DNA from: Mariprofundaceae bacterium
Lineage (GTDB): Bacteria; Pseudomonadota; Zetaproteobacteria; Mariprofundales; Mariprofundaceae
Assembly: GCA_030950825.1 (NCBI GenBank)
Contig: JAUZQT010000141.1
Location: 1-8,340, forward strand
Length of the DNA stretch: 8,340 nt
Direction: 5' to 3'
Part shown: piece after piece, positions 1 to 5,974 of the stretch
Layout: each line of letters opens with the position of its first letter
How positions within the stretch are numbered: the first letter of the stretch is position 1
Notes under the pieces: generated by a model
What the model saw: the letters and a program-made list of their open reading frames with translations, nothing else
Database searches by the model: none
What the model was told of the DNA's origin: nothing
Made by a program: the position numbers and the translations under genes

Positions 1-462
1 ATAGTCGGGGCGGAAGTTATGTCCCCATTCGGAAATACAATGCGCTTCATCGACTACCAGCAGCGACACAGGAACTCGTAATATGAAATTTCTAAAGCGC
101 TCGTTTTTTAGCCGTTCAACAGAAATCATCAGGATTTTGATGTTTCCCTCTGTCACGTTGCGCATCACGTCACTGGCTTCCTCCCTGCTTTGGGTGCTGT
201 CAATGCTGGCCGCTGGAATCTGCTTGTTGCGAAGGAAATTCAGTTGATCCTGAATCAAAGCCAGCAACGGCGATACAACCAGTGTCAAATGAGGCAGGTG
301 AAGCGCTGCTAATTGATAACAGAGCGACTTGCCGGAGCCGGTCGGAAAAATAGCTGCCGCAGAGCGGCCACTGACAATGGCGGAAACCACCTCGGCCTGG
401 CCTTCGCGAAAGCCATCAAAGCCGAAATAGCGCCTTAATGTCTGATCAATGGATGATGACAT
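1..462 (-). CDS. recQ: RecQ-family ATP-dependent DNA helicase, N-terminal 154 residues (cut by window edge)
   Basis: RecQ unwinds DNA 3'-5' using ATP in recombination and replication-fork repair. Seen here: a start ATG at 462-460 preceded by a good ribosome site (GGGAG, complement of 468-472). A RecQ-type Q-motif region follows around residues 13-25 (FGFDGFREGQAEVV). Walker A is FPTGSGKS at 39-46, with Lys45 as the ATP-binding lysine. The DEAH box is at 138-141, followed by CISEWGHNFRPDY, the characteristic RecQ extension of motif II. The frame stays open to base 1, so the rest of the helicase core, the RQC zinc domain and any HRDC domain lie outside the window. It starts 25 bp after the dapF stop on the same strand, so it is probably the last-but-visible member of that operon. 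GC is about 51%, slightly above the other stretches sampled. Family assignment is firm; whether it is full-length RecQ or a short RecQ-like helicase cannot be judged. Confidence 0.93.
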   Translation of the reverse strand, partial: MSSSIDQTLRRYFGFDGFREGQAEVVSAIVSGRSAAAIFPTGSGKSLCYQLAALHLPHLTLVVSPLLALIQDQLNFLRNKQIPAASIDSTQSREEASDVMRNVTEGNIKILMISVERLKNERFRNFILRVPVSLLVVDEAHCISEWGHNFRPDY

Positions 463-487
463 TATATCTCCCTACCCAGCCTGCAAA

Positions 488-1201
488 TCAATACAGCCCA
501 GTAAATACAGTTCTTACGCCACCTTCGAGAATAAGATTGTCGGACGAGCCTGAGATCAGCACCTTTCCACCAGGCATTTCAATGGTTTGTGGGCGATGAT
601 GGCCTTCAATATGCCAAATGGCAGCTGCCGTGGCGCATGCGCCTGAACCACAGGCTGATGTTCGTCCTGCGCCGCGTTCAATAATATCAATATAAACATG
701 GTCAGCAACCTGACCTGTAACAATTTCAATGTTCCGATCTTCGGGAAACGACTCAGTGGCCTCAAAAAAAACGGAATGTAGATTGCCTATTTCTATATCA
801 ACATGGGCAACAGTTTGGTGTGTGATCCGAGCCGCCCCCATTTCAACTGCGATGCCATGCGCTGTTTTTCGCGCTGTTATCATCCGATCATTCAGGGCAA
901 TGGATACAGTTTCCTGCTTTAAACTGTCAAGTAATAGCGAACCCACACAACGTAAGCCGTTGCCGCAATTGGCGGCTTCTGTACCATCATTATTAAAAAT
1001 ACGCATATGCGCATCAGCATGTTTGCTTGGGCTTAAAATCAATAGTTGATCACAACCAATACCATAGCGCCGTTCGGTTATGGTACGAATAAATTCATGG
1101 GTGCATTCAGGTAAATTATGCTCAAAGCCATTGAGCACAATGAAATCATTGCCTTGAGCCTGCATTTTGGTGAATGGTAATGTTGGTACTGGTGTTGACA
1201 T
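488..1201 (-). CDS. dapF: Diaminopimelate epimerase DapF, compact form (237 aa)
   Basis: DapF converts LL- to meso-diaminopimelate, the penultimate step to lysine and the source of the peptidoglycan cross-linking residue. Visible motifs: the N-terminal QGNDF (16-20), GIGCDQLL (47-54), then NCGNGLRC with the first catalytic cysteine at 79, and ERGAGRTSACGSGA with Glu175/Arg176 and the second catalytic cysteine at 184. The substrate-contacting asparagines also appear conserved (Asn140 in GNLH, Asn157 in DRNI). The protein is short for the family (E. coli enzyme 274 aa). The shortfall sits between residues 122 and 140 and between GNLH and FPEDRN, while both active-site halves remain intact. The usual GNPH motif reads GNLH. 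The ATG overlaps the queF stop by one base (TAATG), indicating translational coupling. Identification is secure; the deletions could alter the interface of the two pseudo-symmetric domains but the enzyme should be active. Confidence 0.95.
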   Translation of the reverse strand: MSTPVPTLPFTKMQAQGNDFIVLNGFEHNLPECTHEFIRTITERRYGIGCDQLLILSPSKHADAHMRIFNNDGTEAANCGNGLRCVGSLLLDSLKQETVSIALNDRMITARKTAHGIAVEMGAARITHQTVAHVDIEIGNLHSVFFEATESFPEDRNIEIVTGQVADHVYIDIIERGAGRTSACGSGACATAAAIWHIEGHHRPQTIEMPGGKVLISGSSDNLILEGGVRTVFTGLY

Positions 1202-1605
1202 TATTTGCGATGTTCCACTTCAACGGTGGTATAAACCCCACCACGAACATTAAAAATAGCGGTGACTTTTAAATAACGTGGTTGCATGGCCTGAATCAAA
1301 TCGGAAGCCATCATATTGGTGACCTGCTCATGAAAATGCCCCTCATTACGAAAGCTCCAGTAGTAAAGCTTGAGTGATTTTAATTCAATGCAGAATTCAT
1401 CGGGAATGTAGTCCAGTTTGACTTCTGCAAAATCGGGCTGCCCTGTTTTGGGGCATAGGCAAGTAAATTCAGGCGAGTCAATTTTGACATAATAATCGCG
1501 CTCTGGATTTGGGTTGGGGAAGACTTCCAGTATTTTGGATGCTTCAGCGGTGGGTTTGTCGCCCAATTTTGTCAAATTTACGGTTGAATTCTTGGTGCGT
1601 GACAT
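1201..1605 (-). CDS. queF: NADPH-dependent 7-cyano-7-deazaguanine reductase QueF, single-domain type (134 aa)
   Basis: QueF reduces the nitrile of preQ0 to the amine of preQ1 with NADPH, the last free-base step before queuosine is inserted into tRNA. Seen: [14 protein letters not shown] at residues 47-60, in which Cys51 matches the cysteine that forms the thioimide with preQ0 and Asp58 the catalytic acid. The QueF signature ELKSLKLY spans 74-81, followed by RNEGHFHE (86-93), the conserved nucleotide/substrate region. Its length fits the short YkvM-like (B. subtilis type) enzyme, not the duplicated 280-aa E. coli type. A ribosome site GAGG lies 8 bases before the ATG, inside the end of dapE, and only 2 bp separate the genes. 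Nothing else of the queuosine pathway is visible here, so its location among lysine genes looks like operon packing and need not mean shared function. Confidence 0.95.
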   Translation of the reverse strand: MSRTKNSTVNLTKLGDKPTAEASKILEVFPNPNPERDYYVKIDSPEFTCLCPKTGQPDFAEVKLDYIPDEFCIELKSLKLYYWSFRNEGHFHEQVTNMMASDLIQAMQPRYLKVTAIFNVRGGVYTTVEVEHRK

Positions 1606-1607
1606 AC

Positions 1608-2744
1608 TTAAACCTCGAAGTGTTCGATAATATCGGAATAAATAGCGGTAAGCGTGCCCAGCTCATGGGTGGCAACACACTCATTGACTTGATGAATGGT
1701 GGAATTGGTGAGTCCTAGCTCTGCAACTGCTACACCTGCAGCGGCAAGGAAACGGCCATCTGAGGTGCCGCCCCCTGTATCGCGCAGCGTGATAATGCCA
1801 GTGATGCGCTCAATGGATGTGCAAACAGTATCCAGGAAAATGCCATCAGGGGTAGAAAATGCAGTGGCAACATGATCAAAATGATATGTGGCTTCACAGC
1901 CTTCACAGGCTGTTTTGATGCGTGATGTAATTTGATTAAAATCATTACTAGGGTTGTAACGAATATCCAAAAAGGCTTCACAACTGCCAGGGATGACATT
2001 GCTTGCCCCCGTGCCTGCATTAAGATTGGTAATTTGACAGGATGTGGCTGGAAAATCATCAGTAGATTCCCCCCAATCAATATCGGCAATACGCGTCAAA
2101 GCTGGTGCCGCGCGATGAATGGCATTATCGGCATCTTGCGGGTACGCGGAGTGCCCTTGTTTGCCATGAAAGGTGATGCGAATCTGTACTACACCGCGAC
2201 GACCACGACGAATGGTATCGCCGACTTTTTGCGTGCAGGAAGGTTCACCCACAATCACCGCATCAGGTAGATTGTTCTGAGCCTGCATATGTTCGACGAT
2301 ACGAATAGTGCCATCAATGGATTCCCCTTCTTCATCAGAAGTAATCAGTAATTGCAAGGTCGGTAAAGGCGTTTGCTTGGCACAAAGCCCAGCCACTGCA
2401 GCCAGCCAGCAGGCAATGCCACCTTTCATATCCTGTGTGCCACGGCCATGCAAAATTTCGCCTTCGTCGCTATTTTCAACGATGGCATCAAAAGGTGGGT
2501 GATGCCATGCTTCAATTGGCCCAGTTGGTACCACATCGGTGTGCCCTGCAAATGCCAGTGTGCCTTTAAGCTCACCTATGCGGGTATAAATACTATTGGT
2601 TATATTAGCCGTATCTACATTTGTGCGTACAAAGCCCAAGGGAGCTAGCAAAGATTCAATATAATTTTGGCAACCAGCATCTTCGGGGGTGGGTGACTCA
2701 CGGCGAATGAGTTTAATGGCGATATTTAAAGCAAGGCTTGTCAT
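1608..2744 (-). CDS. dapE: Succinyl-diaminopimelate desuccinylase DapE (378 aa)
   Basis: DapE, a di-zinc M20-family amidohydrolase, removes succinate from N-succinyl-LL-diaminopimelate to give LL-DAP, the substrate of DapF two genes downstream. Visible metal-site elements: GHTDVVPTG with His68, Asp105 in [16 protein letters not shown] with the general base Glu138 and bridging Glu139, Glu167 in VGEPS, and His351 in [16 protein letters not shown] and [18 protein letters not shown] mark the dimerisation/substrate domain, and [11 protein letters not shown] the C-terminal substrate loop. The length equals that of typical DapE (about 375 aa). The start ATG overlaps the stop of the preceding small gene (ATGA), and AAAGGA lies 10 bases upstream. 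Presence of DapE implies the succinylase branch of lysine synthesis. ArgE-like relatives are the main alternative, but the GRGxxDMKGG and C-terminal His context fit DapE. Confidence 0.95.
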   Translation of the reverse strand: MTSLALNIAIKLIRRESPTPEDAGCQNYIESLLAPLGFVRTNVDTANITNSIYTRIGELKGTLAFAGHTDVVPTGPIEAWHHPPFDAIVENSDEGEILHGRGTQDMKGGIACWLAAVAGLCAKQTPLPTLQLLITSDEEGESIDGTIRIVEHMQAQNNLPDAVIVGEPSCTQKVGDTIRRGRRGVVQIRITFHGKQGHSAYPQDADNAIHRAAPALTRIADIDWGESTDDFPATSCQITNLNAGTGASNVIPGSCEAFLDIRYNPSNDFNQITSRIKTACEGCEATYHFDHVATAFSTPDGIFLDTVCTSIERITGIITLRDTGGGTSDGRFLAAAGVAVAELGLTNSTIHQVNECVATHELGTLTAIYSDIIEHFEV

Positions 2745-3019
2745 GATGTTATAATCCTTTCAAATGATTCGCATCGACGTTCAATGCCATGAAAACAATG
2801 TTGTTGTGCTGCTAGCTGTTCTATTTTTAAACAGGTGGCGGAGTCTATGCATTCAAAGACTTCCATGAAAGTTGTCTTTTCATGTTGTGTGCGTTTGTAG
2901 AGTTTTGCCTGAACGTTTAATGTGATATTGAGCCTTTCGACCCATTGTTTTAAAGCTTCTTCTTGCCAGCTTGGAGCGTGATACCATACAAAGGCAGAAG
3001 GCAAATGATGCTCAGGCAT
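2741..3019 (-). CDS. Small DUF4936-like protein of unknown function (92 aa)
   Basis: I do not know the function. The protein is soluble-looking with no signal peptide. It shows the alternating pattern of a small alpha/beta ferredoxin-like fold: an opening strand (SAFVWYHA), a helix (WQEEALKQWVERL), a strand with basic residues (VQAKLYKRT), a central strand TTFMEVFECI, a helix rich in Ala/Gln, and a closing RRCESFERI. The layout of TxMEVYE-type strand plus terminal ERF-like motif recalls DUF4936, a family I remember beside ygfZ in beta-proteobacteria; this rests on memory and needs a profile search. The frame is open from 3052, but I chose ATG 3019 because it gives a short 8-bp overlap with the ygfZ stop and removes an N-terminus that would overlap ygfZ by 41 bp. 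Neither start has a clear Shine-Dalgarno. The stop overlaps the dapE start (ATGA). Position suggests co-translation with ygfZ. Confidence 0.7.
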   Translation of the reverse strand: MPEHHLPSAFVWYHAPSWQEEALKQWVERLNITLNVQAKLYKRTQHEKTTFMEVFECIDSATCLKIEQLAAQQHCFHGIERRCESFERIITS

Positions 3020-3938
3020 GGCATGGCTCAAGCACAGTGATTGGGGCACCATTTTCTAATGATAGAGAAGCTTTATTTTCTATAAGCTCAATCGGTAAAT
3101 GGGCGATCCCCATATGTAGGCCATCGGTATTTGTGGCTGCGCTAGCAAGTGTGCCAATCTTAATCGTTGTTTGGATGGGGCAGGGGGTCTTTGGCAAATT
3201 ACCGTGTATTTGTACGCAGTACAGCTTCTTTTTGATGCCGCCTCGCCAATGCATACGGCTGGTGACCTCTTGACCAACATAACAACCCTTATCAAAACTG
3301 ACACCTTTCATGTCAATCAAATTGGCATTAAGCGGGTAGGTAGATGCATCCCAGTCTCGTGTAAAACGTGGTGTGCCATAGATAATACTAGCCTTTTCCA
3401 TTGTTTCATTACTGCACACACAAGGCATGGCAGCCAGGGCAATTTGAATATCTTCTTTTGCCATGATGAGCCAAACCCCATAACTCGCGGCTTCAGGCAT
3501 GGGAATGCTTGCTTCAATCGCTTGGCAGATATTATGGATGATTTTATCTGTGCTATTACCCTGAATGGATAACACTCCCAGCGCTTCAACCTGCCCCAAG
3601 CGAATATCATGCCCCAATGCAAAGCGGCGTAATCGTTCAATCAGCGTGGCTGCATGGGATGTGGCAGTAATCATAATCAGTTCATTACCTTGATCAGAGA
3701 TATACATATCAGCAACCATTTTTCCCTGTGGGCTAAGCACAGCGCTATAAATGGGGTGTTCGGGGGTCAGTAAGCGTATATCTTGGGTGATTTGACCTTG
3801 CAGGTAATCACGAATATGCGCACCAGACATTTTCAAAACGGACATTGAAGTGCGCTGACAACATAATATTGGCGTTGGGCTTGGCTCAGTCATGGAGTAA
3901 TCAGTCATGGAAGAATCGGTTATGGAGGGATTAATCAT
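3012..3938 (-). CDS. ygfZ: YgfZ/GcvT-family folate-binding Fe-S cluster protein
   Basis: YgfZ-family proteins are folate-dependent factors, related to the glycine-cleavage T-protein, that support assembly or repair of certain Fe-S enzymes such as MiaB. Seen: the N-terminal fold entry MSGAHIRDYLQGQITQDI (residues 37-54), AVLSPQGKMVADMYI (66-80), and the diagnostic motif KGCYVGQE at 217-224 with the essential Cys219, followed by TSRMHWRGGIKKKL. Length is 308 aa with the first ATG. The N-terminus is odd: residues 3-22 are an imperfect pentapeptide repeat (NPSIT, DSSMT, DYSMT, EPSPT) encoded by a 15-bp tandem repeat, giving possible in-frame ATG starts at 3938, 3908 and 3893. None has a convincing ribosome site, so the true start is uncertain. 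It leads the ygfZ-dapE-queF-dapF-recQ run. Confidence 0.92.
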   Translation of the reverse strand: MINPSITDSSMTDYSMTEPSPTPILCCQRTSMSVLKMSGAHIRDYLQGQITQDIRLLTPEHPIYSAVLSPQGKMVADMYISDQGNELIMITATSHAATLIERLRRFALGHDIRLGQVEALGVLSIQGNSTDKIIHNICQAIEASIPMPEAASYGVWLIMAKEDIQIALAAMPCVCSNETMEKASIIYGTPRFTRDWDASTYPLNANLIDMKGVSFDKGCYVGQEVTSRMHWRGGIKKKLYCVQIHGNLPKTPCPIQTTIKIGTLASAATNTDGLHMGIAHLPIELIENKASLSLENGAPITVLEPCHA

Positions 3939-3950
3939 GGCAGCATCATG
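3891..3950. repeat. 15-bp imperfect tandem repeat (4 units) at the ygfZ start
   Basis: Four contiguous 15-bp units begin at 3891, 3906, 3921 and 3936 on the plus strand. Each opens with CATGGA or a one- or two-base variant (for example CATGGAGTAATCAGT and CATGGAAGAATCGGT). On the coding strand each unit supplies CCAT plus an ATG or ATA codon in the same frame, so the array encodes the pentapeptides at YgfZ residues 1-17. Because the period is a multiple of three, unit gain or loss would keep the frame. Confidence 0.8.
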
Positions 3951-3972
3951 GGTTGTTGCAGCTGTGACTTCA

Positions 3973-3978
3973 AGTATA
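3973..3978 (-). promoter_or_regulatory. Candidate -10 box for the ygfZ operon
   Basis: The minus strand reads TATACT here, 35 bases before the first ygfZ ATG, giving a predicted 5' leader of roughly 28 nt. No good -35 hexamer lies 16-18 bases upstream (TGAGTA at best), so this is a weak call based on a single good element and the right location between lepB and ygfZ. Confidence 0.3.
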
Positions 3979-4029
3979 TGCGCTTACAATGCGTGTACTC
4001 ACAGTAATAAGGGTAGTGCGTTAGCATGA

Positions 4030-4045
4030 AACTGAAGATTCAGTT
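4030..4045. repeat. 16-bp near-perfect palindrome between lepB and ygfZ
   Basis: AACTGAAGATTCAGTT consists of two 7-bp arms separated by only 2 bases. It sits in the 137-bp gap after lepB and upstream of ygfZ. The 2-base centre suits a dimeric DNA-binding protein better than an RNA hairpin. No T-run follows on the minus strand, so it is not a standard terminator for lepB. A chance AT-rich dyad is possible. Confidence 0.5.
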
Positions 4046-4075
4046 GCTCAAGTTATTTCGTGCACGTTCACGTTC

Positions 4076-4681
4076 CTAAGGCATCCAAGCGATGTCTGAT
4101 ATTGGCCAGATGCGTGCAAATGGTTGGCCTGTGAGGTAAGTGATAGGAATCGTTCCCCATACTCGTGAATCAAGGGAGTTTCCGCGATTATCACCCAATA
4201 AAAACAACGCTCCTTCGGGGACTGTAATAGGCCCCCAGTCCCTTTCTAGGTAGGAAGTCCAAAGTTTGTAGGGTGTTGAAAATGTATTGTTTTTTTGAGG
4301 TAAATGTTCTTTGTGGTGCTTGGGAAGCGTGCATCGTTGGTGATTAACATACAGCTGCCGCTTGCGAAATTCGATGTGGTCGCCTGGTAAGCCAATCACG
4401 CGTTTCATCCATATTTTCCCATGATCATGGGGATTGTGAAATAATACAACGTCACCACGTTGCGGCGCATGCCATTGTATCACTTGCTGTTGTATCAATG
4501 GTAAATTTAAGCCCCAACGCAATTGATTTGAAATAATCCGATCATGCACGTCATAGTTGGGAAGCATCGAGCCAGAAGCAATACTGGCGACATTGATGAT
4601 GCTTATGCGAAGAAATAGGATGATGGCAATGATGATGGTAAGCAATGCAGCCCACTGCATGATCGAGCGATTAAAAAACAT
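4076..4681 (-). CDS. lepB: Signal peptidase I LepB, short single-anchor form (201 aa)
   Basis: LepB (S26 family) removes signal peptides from exported preproteins on the outer face of the inner membrane, using a Ser/Lys dyad. Seen: one N-terminal membrane segment (about residues 9-31); SGSMLP at 36-41 with the nucleophile Ser38; RGDVVLF (75-81); MKRVIGLPGD (92-101) with the general base Lys93; and LGDNRGNSLDSRVWG (162-176), the conserved box E. At 201 aa it is far shorter than the 324-aa two-anchor E. coli enzyme and closer to the compact forms found in many other bacteria. The insertion between boxes D and E (about 105-150) is His/Lys-rich and poorly conserved. A promoter is visible close upstream, and no Shine-Dalgarno precedes either ATG (4681 or 4660), so the start is somewhat open. 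It lies alone, divergent from the exported-protein genes at 4843 onward. Confidence 0.94.
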   Translation of the reverse strand: MFFNRSIMQWAALLTIIIAIILFLRISIINVASIASGSMLPNYDVHDRIISNQLRWGLNLPLIQQQVIQWHAPQRGDVVLFHNPHDHGKIWMKRVIGLPGDHIEFRKRQLYVNHQRCTLPKHHKEHLPQKNNTFSTPYKLWTSYLERDWGPITVPEGALFLLGDNRGNSLDSRVWGTIPITYLTGQPFARIWPISDIAWMP

Positions 4682-4700
4682 CGGTGATAAGATAACGTCA

Positions 4701-4728
4701 ATTATAAATAAATGTAGTGATGGGTAAA
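4701..4728 (-). promoter_or_regulatory. Sigma70-type promoter of lepB
   Basis: The minus strand shows TTTACC (complement of 4723-4728), a 16-base spacer, and a consensus TATAAT (complement of 4701-4706). The predicted start of transcription is near 4694, leaving a leader of only about a dozen bases before the lepB ATG at 4681, with no Shine-Dalgarno in it. Confidence 0.6.
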
Positions 4729-4787
4729 TTTAATGCTTGTATAGGTGGTGTAATTCTGTTCTATTTCACATTATGGTGTAGCGGGGA

Positions 4788-4818
4788 TTGATTTTAGGGG
4801 AAGGATATCTCCTATACT
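4788..4818 (+). promoter_or_regulatory. Candidate promoter for the exported-protein genes
   Basis: TATACT at 4813-4818 is a good -10 box. TTGATT at 4788-4793 is the best -35 match, but the 19-base spacer is longer than ideal. The location fits: about 18 bases before the downstream gene's strong ribosome site (GGAAGG, 4832-4837). Confidence 0.4.
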
Positions 4819-4842
4819 TAAGGCGTTTTAAGGAAGGTAGAG

Positions 4843-5385
4843 ATGAAAAAAACAGTTTCAATAATGGCTGGTCTAGTTTTGCTTGGGATAGGGTTGTTGG
4901 CATTGCCTATTCAGGCAAAAATTACTGCGGGTGATATTACAGGTGGTGCAAAATCACCGCATGTGAATATCGCAATCTTTCATAAATTGCACGACCACGA
5001 AGGCTTCACATACCCAAAAAACATTGCCTCTGACGATATTTTACATGCGACTGCTGGTAAGGCGCAATTTATTGCACTGACTCATACAGCAGGTCTAAAA
5101 AATGATGATGTGATTATGTTAAGCAATGATGTATTGCGTGAAGGTGACGGAGATTTTGAGGATTTCGGGGTAGACTGCCAGTTATCCGTACATATCAAAG
5201 GAAGCGATGTGACGCTGGCGGGTATGTGTGAGTTGTTGATGATGGATCAGGATGGTCGTGAAATTGAACATAAAGGCATTATTAAGCCTGTAACCATACA
5301 TTCAGGTGCGGCTTGGGTGCTGATTTACTATAATGCTGAAGACGGTATTGCTGTATATGCGGATGAAGAAGTAGGTTTAGAATAA
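4843..5385 (+). CDS. Exported protein of unknown function, His-rich with one Cys pair (180 aa)
   Basis: I do not recognise this family. Residues 1-25 are a classic Sec signal peptide: KK, a hydrophobic core from about 7 to 22, and a likely cleavage after PIQA (Ala25). The mature part (about 155 aa) looks beta-rich and acidic, with no further membrane segment, so it should be periplasmic or secreted. It contains nine histidines, three of them clustered in HKLHDHEG (47-54), and exactly two cysteines, Cys112 and Cys129, which could form a disulfide bridging two strands (DCQLSVHIKG and LAGMCELLMM). A metal-binding role is conceivable from the histidines but is only a guess. The start is firm: GGAAGG sits 5 bases before the ATG. 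The next gene, also exported, follows 103 bp later on the same strand; the two may form an operon ending at the terminator near 6010. Confidence 0.85.
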   Translation: MKKTVSIMAGLVLLGIGLLALPIQAKITAGDITGGAKSPHVNIAIFHKLHDHEGFTYPKNIASDDILHATAGKAQFIALTHTAGLKNDDVIMLSNDVLREGDGDFEDFGVDCQLSVHIKGSDVTLAGMCELLMMDQDGREIEHKGIIKPVTIHSGAAWVLIYYNAEDGIAVYADEEVGLE

Positions 5386-5429
5386 TTTACGGCTTTTCAT
5401 CTTGAGTGGCAGATGCTTTATCAAAAGCA

Positions 5430-5471
5430 ATTTATCGAAGGTGATTTATTGAAGGTGATTTATTGAAAGTA
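5430..5471 (+). repeat. 3 x 14-bp tandem repeat upstream of the small exported-protein gene
   Basis: Three adjoining copies: ATTTATCGAAGGTG (5430-5443), ATTTATTGAAGGTG (5444-5457) and ATTTATTGAAAGTA (5458-5471). The first two differ at one base. Each carries a GAAGGTGA-like core resembling a ribosome site. The real site that follows, in ATGAAGGAGATG (5474-5485), looks like a diverged, shortened fourth copy. The period is not a multiple of three and the array ends 17 bases before the chosen start codon at 5489. Confidence 0.85.
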
Positions 5472-5476
5472 ATATG

Positions 5477-5482
5477 AAGGAG
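5477..5482 (+). promoter_or_regulatory. Ribosome binding site that sets the start at 5489
   Basis: AAGGAG at 5477-5482 is followed by six bases and then ATG at 5489. Two earlier in-frame ATGs (5474, 5483) lie before or immediately after the site and are too close to be used with it. Confidence 0.75.
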
Positions 5483-5488
5483 ATGGAA

Positions 5489-5797
5489 ATGAAAACACAA
5501 GCGTATGTAAAGGGTGTTGTATTGGGGTTTGTATTAATTGTATTGATGATATCCCCTGTATTGTCGCCAAGTGTTATGCAATGGCAATACGCCAAAGCTG
5601 TGGCAGCAGCAAGCTCTATGTCTAAGATTCAATTGATTTTGAAAAAAATGCGAGGCTCAATGACCAGCATGAAGGATTTTGATGAGTTAGAAGCGGCTGG
5701 CATGGCTAAAAAAGATGTCGATCGTATGCGCCGTGCCATGACTCAAAAAATTCAACAACTAACAGATGAAGCGATTGAATCCATTCGGGCGTTGTAG
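5489..5797 (+). CDS. Small exported or membrane-anchored helical protein of unknown function (102 aa)
   Basis: No family recognised. The N-terminus has a lysine-bearing head (MKTQAYVK) and a hydrophobic stretch from about 9 to 28, which could be a signal peptide cleaved near AKA (35-37) or an uncleaved anchor. The remaining 60-odd residues contain no cysteine, are strongly charged and look entirely helical and amphipathic (KIQLILKKMR, then KDFDELEAAGMAKKDVDRMRR, then TQKIQQLTDEAIESIRAL), possibly a coiled coil. Methionine is unusually frequent (10 of 102). The frame is open from an ATG at 5474, but AAGGAG points to the third ATG. It follows the 180-aa exported protein on the same strand and is preceded by a tandem repeat; the nearest terminator is beyond the palindromic element downstream. 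The good ribosome site and the export-type N-terminus argue that it is real. Confidence 0.8.
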   Translation: MKTQAYVKGVVLGFVLIVLMISPVLSPSVMQWQYAKAVAAASSMSKIQLILKKMRGSMTSMKDFDELEAAGMAKKDVDRMRRAMTQKIQQLTDEAIESIRAL

Positions 5798-5816
5798 CTT
5801 AAAACTGAAGTAGTTA

Positions 5817-5974
5817 GGCATCGTAAAGAAATAATTCATCGGTTTACACTTGTCTTTTTACTTGCTTTCTTCGTTGTGAAAAGCGTTATATAGAAGTGCT
5901 ATATGCCGCTTTTTCGCCTTGAAACCAAACAAAAATCCAGCGCGTAAACCAATGACTTATTTATTTACGATGCT
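5817..5974. mobile_element. MITE-like 158-bp palindromic element flanked by TA
   Basis: The outer 32 bases at each end are inverted copies with 27 matches (5817-5848 against the complement of 5943-5974). The left end begins GGCATCGTAAAGAAATAAT and the inverted right end AGCATCGTAAATAAATAAG. Both ends abut TA (5815-5816 and 5975-5976), as expected for target duplication by IS630/Tc1-mariner-type transposases. Inward, symmetry continues in weaker form to a central hairpin: GAAAAGCG (5878-5885) with CGCTTTTTC (5907-5915), and ATATAG (5888-5893) with CTATAT (5899-5904) around an AAGTG loop. There is no convincing coding frame. It is probably a non-autonomous transposon; an alternative is a resident extragenic palindrome acting on RNA stability. 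When transcribed with the upstream gene it would fold into a long hairpin. Confidence 0.65.

Noticed and set aside
1..462. Slightly higher GC of the recQ fragment as a sign of horizontal transfer
   Set aside because: About 51% against roughly 35-50% elsewhere is within normal variation for such a short stretch, and the gene follows dapF closely with a normal ribosome site.
3171..3572. Plus-strand open frame of 133 codons opposite ygfZ
   Set aside because: It is a frame shadow. The minus strand carries clear YgfZ motifs, and the plus translation has no recognisable features or ribosome site.
4026..4079. A 17-codon plus-strand frame (MKLKIQLLKLFRARSRS)
   Set aside because: No ribosome site at a usable distance, it spans the palindrome in the gap, and it ends against the lepB stop. 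Too short to support.
5412..5426. Small dyad GCTTT/AAAGC after the 180-aa gene as a terminator
   Set aside because: The stem is only 5 bp and no T-tract follows, so the two exported-protein genes may well be co-transcribed.
5720..5797. Resemblance of the 102-aa protein's C-terminus (QKIQQLTDEAIESI) to the last helix of ribosome recycling factor
   Set aside because: The match is short and lies in a low-complexity charged helix. The protein has an export signal and lacks the rest of the factor, so it is probably chance.
5878..5915. Central hairpin of the palindrome read as a Rho-independent terminator
   Set aside because: The T-run is part of the stem (CGCTTTTTC pairs with GAAAAGCG), not a tail after it. 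The better terminator is at 5994-6015.
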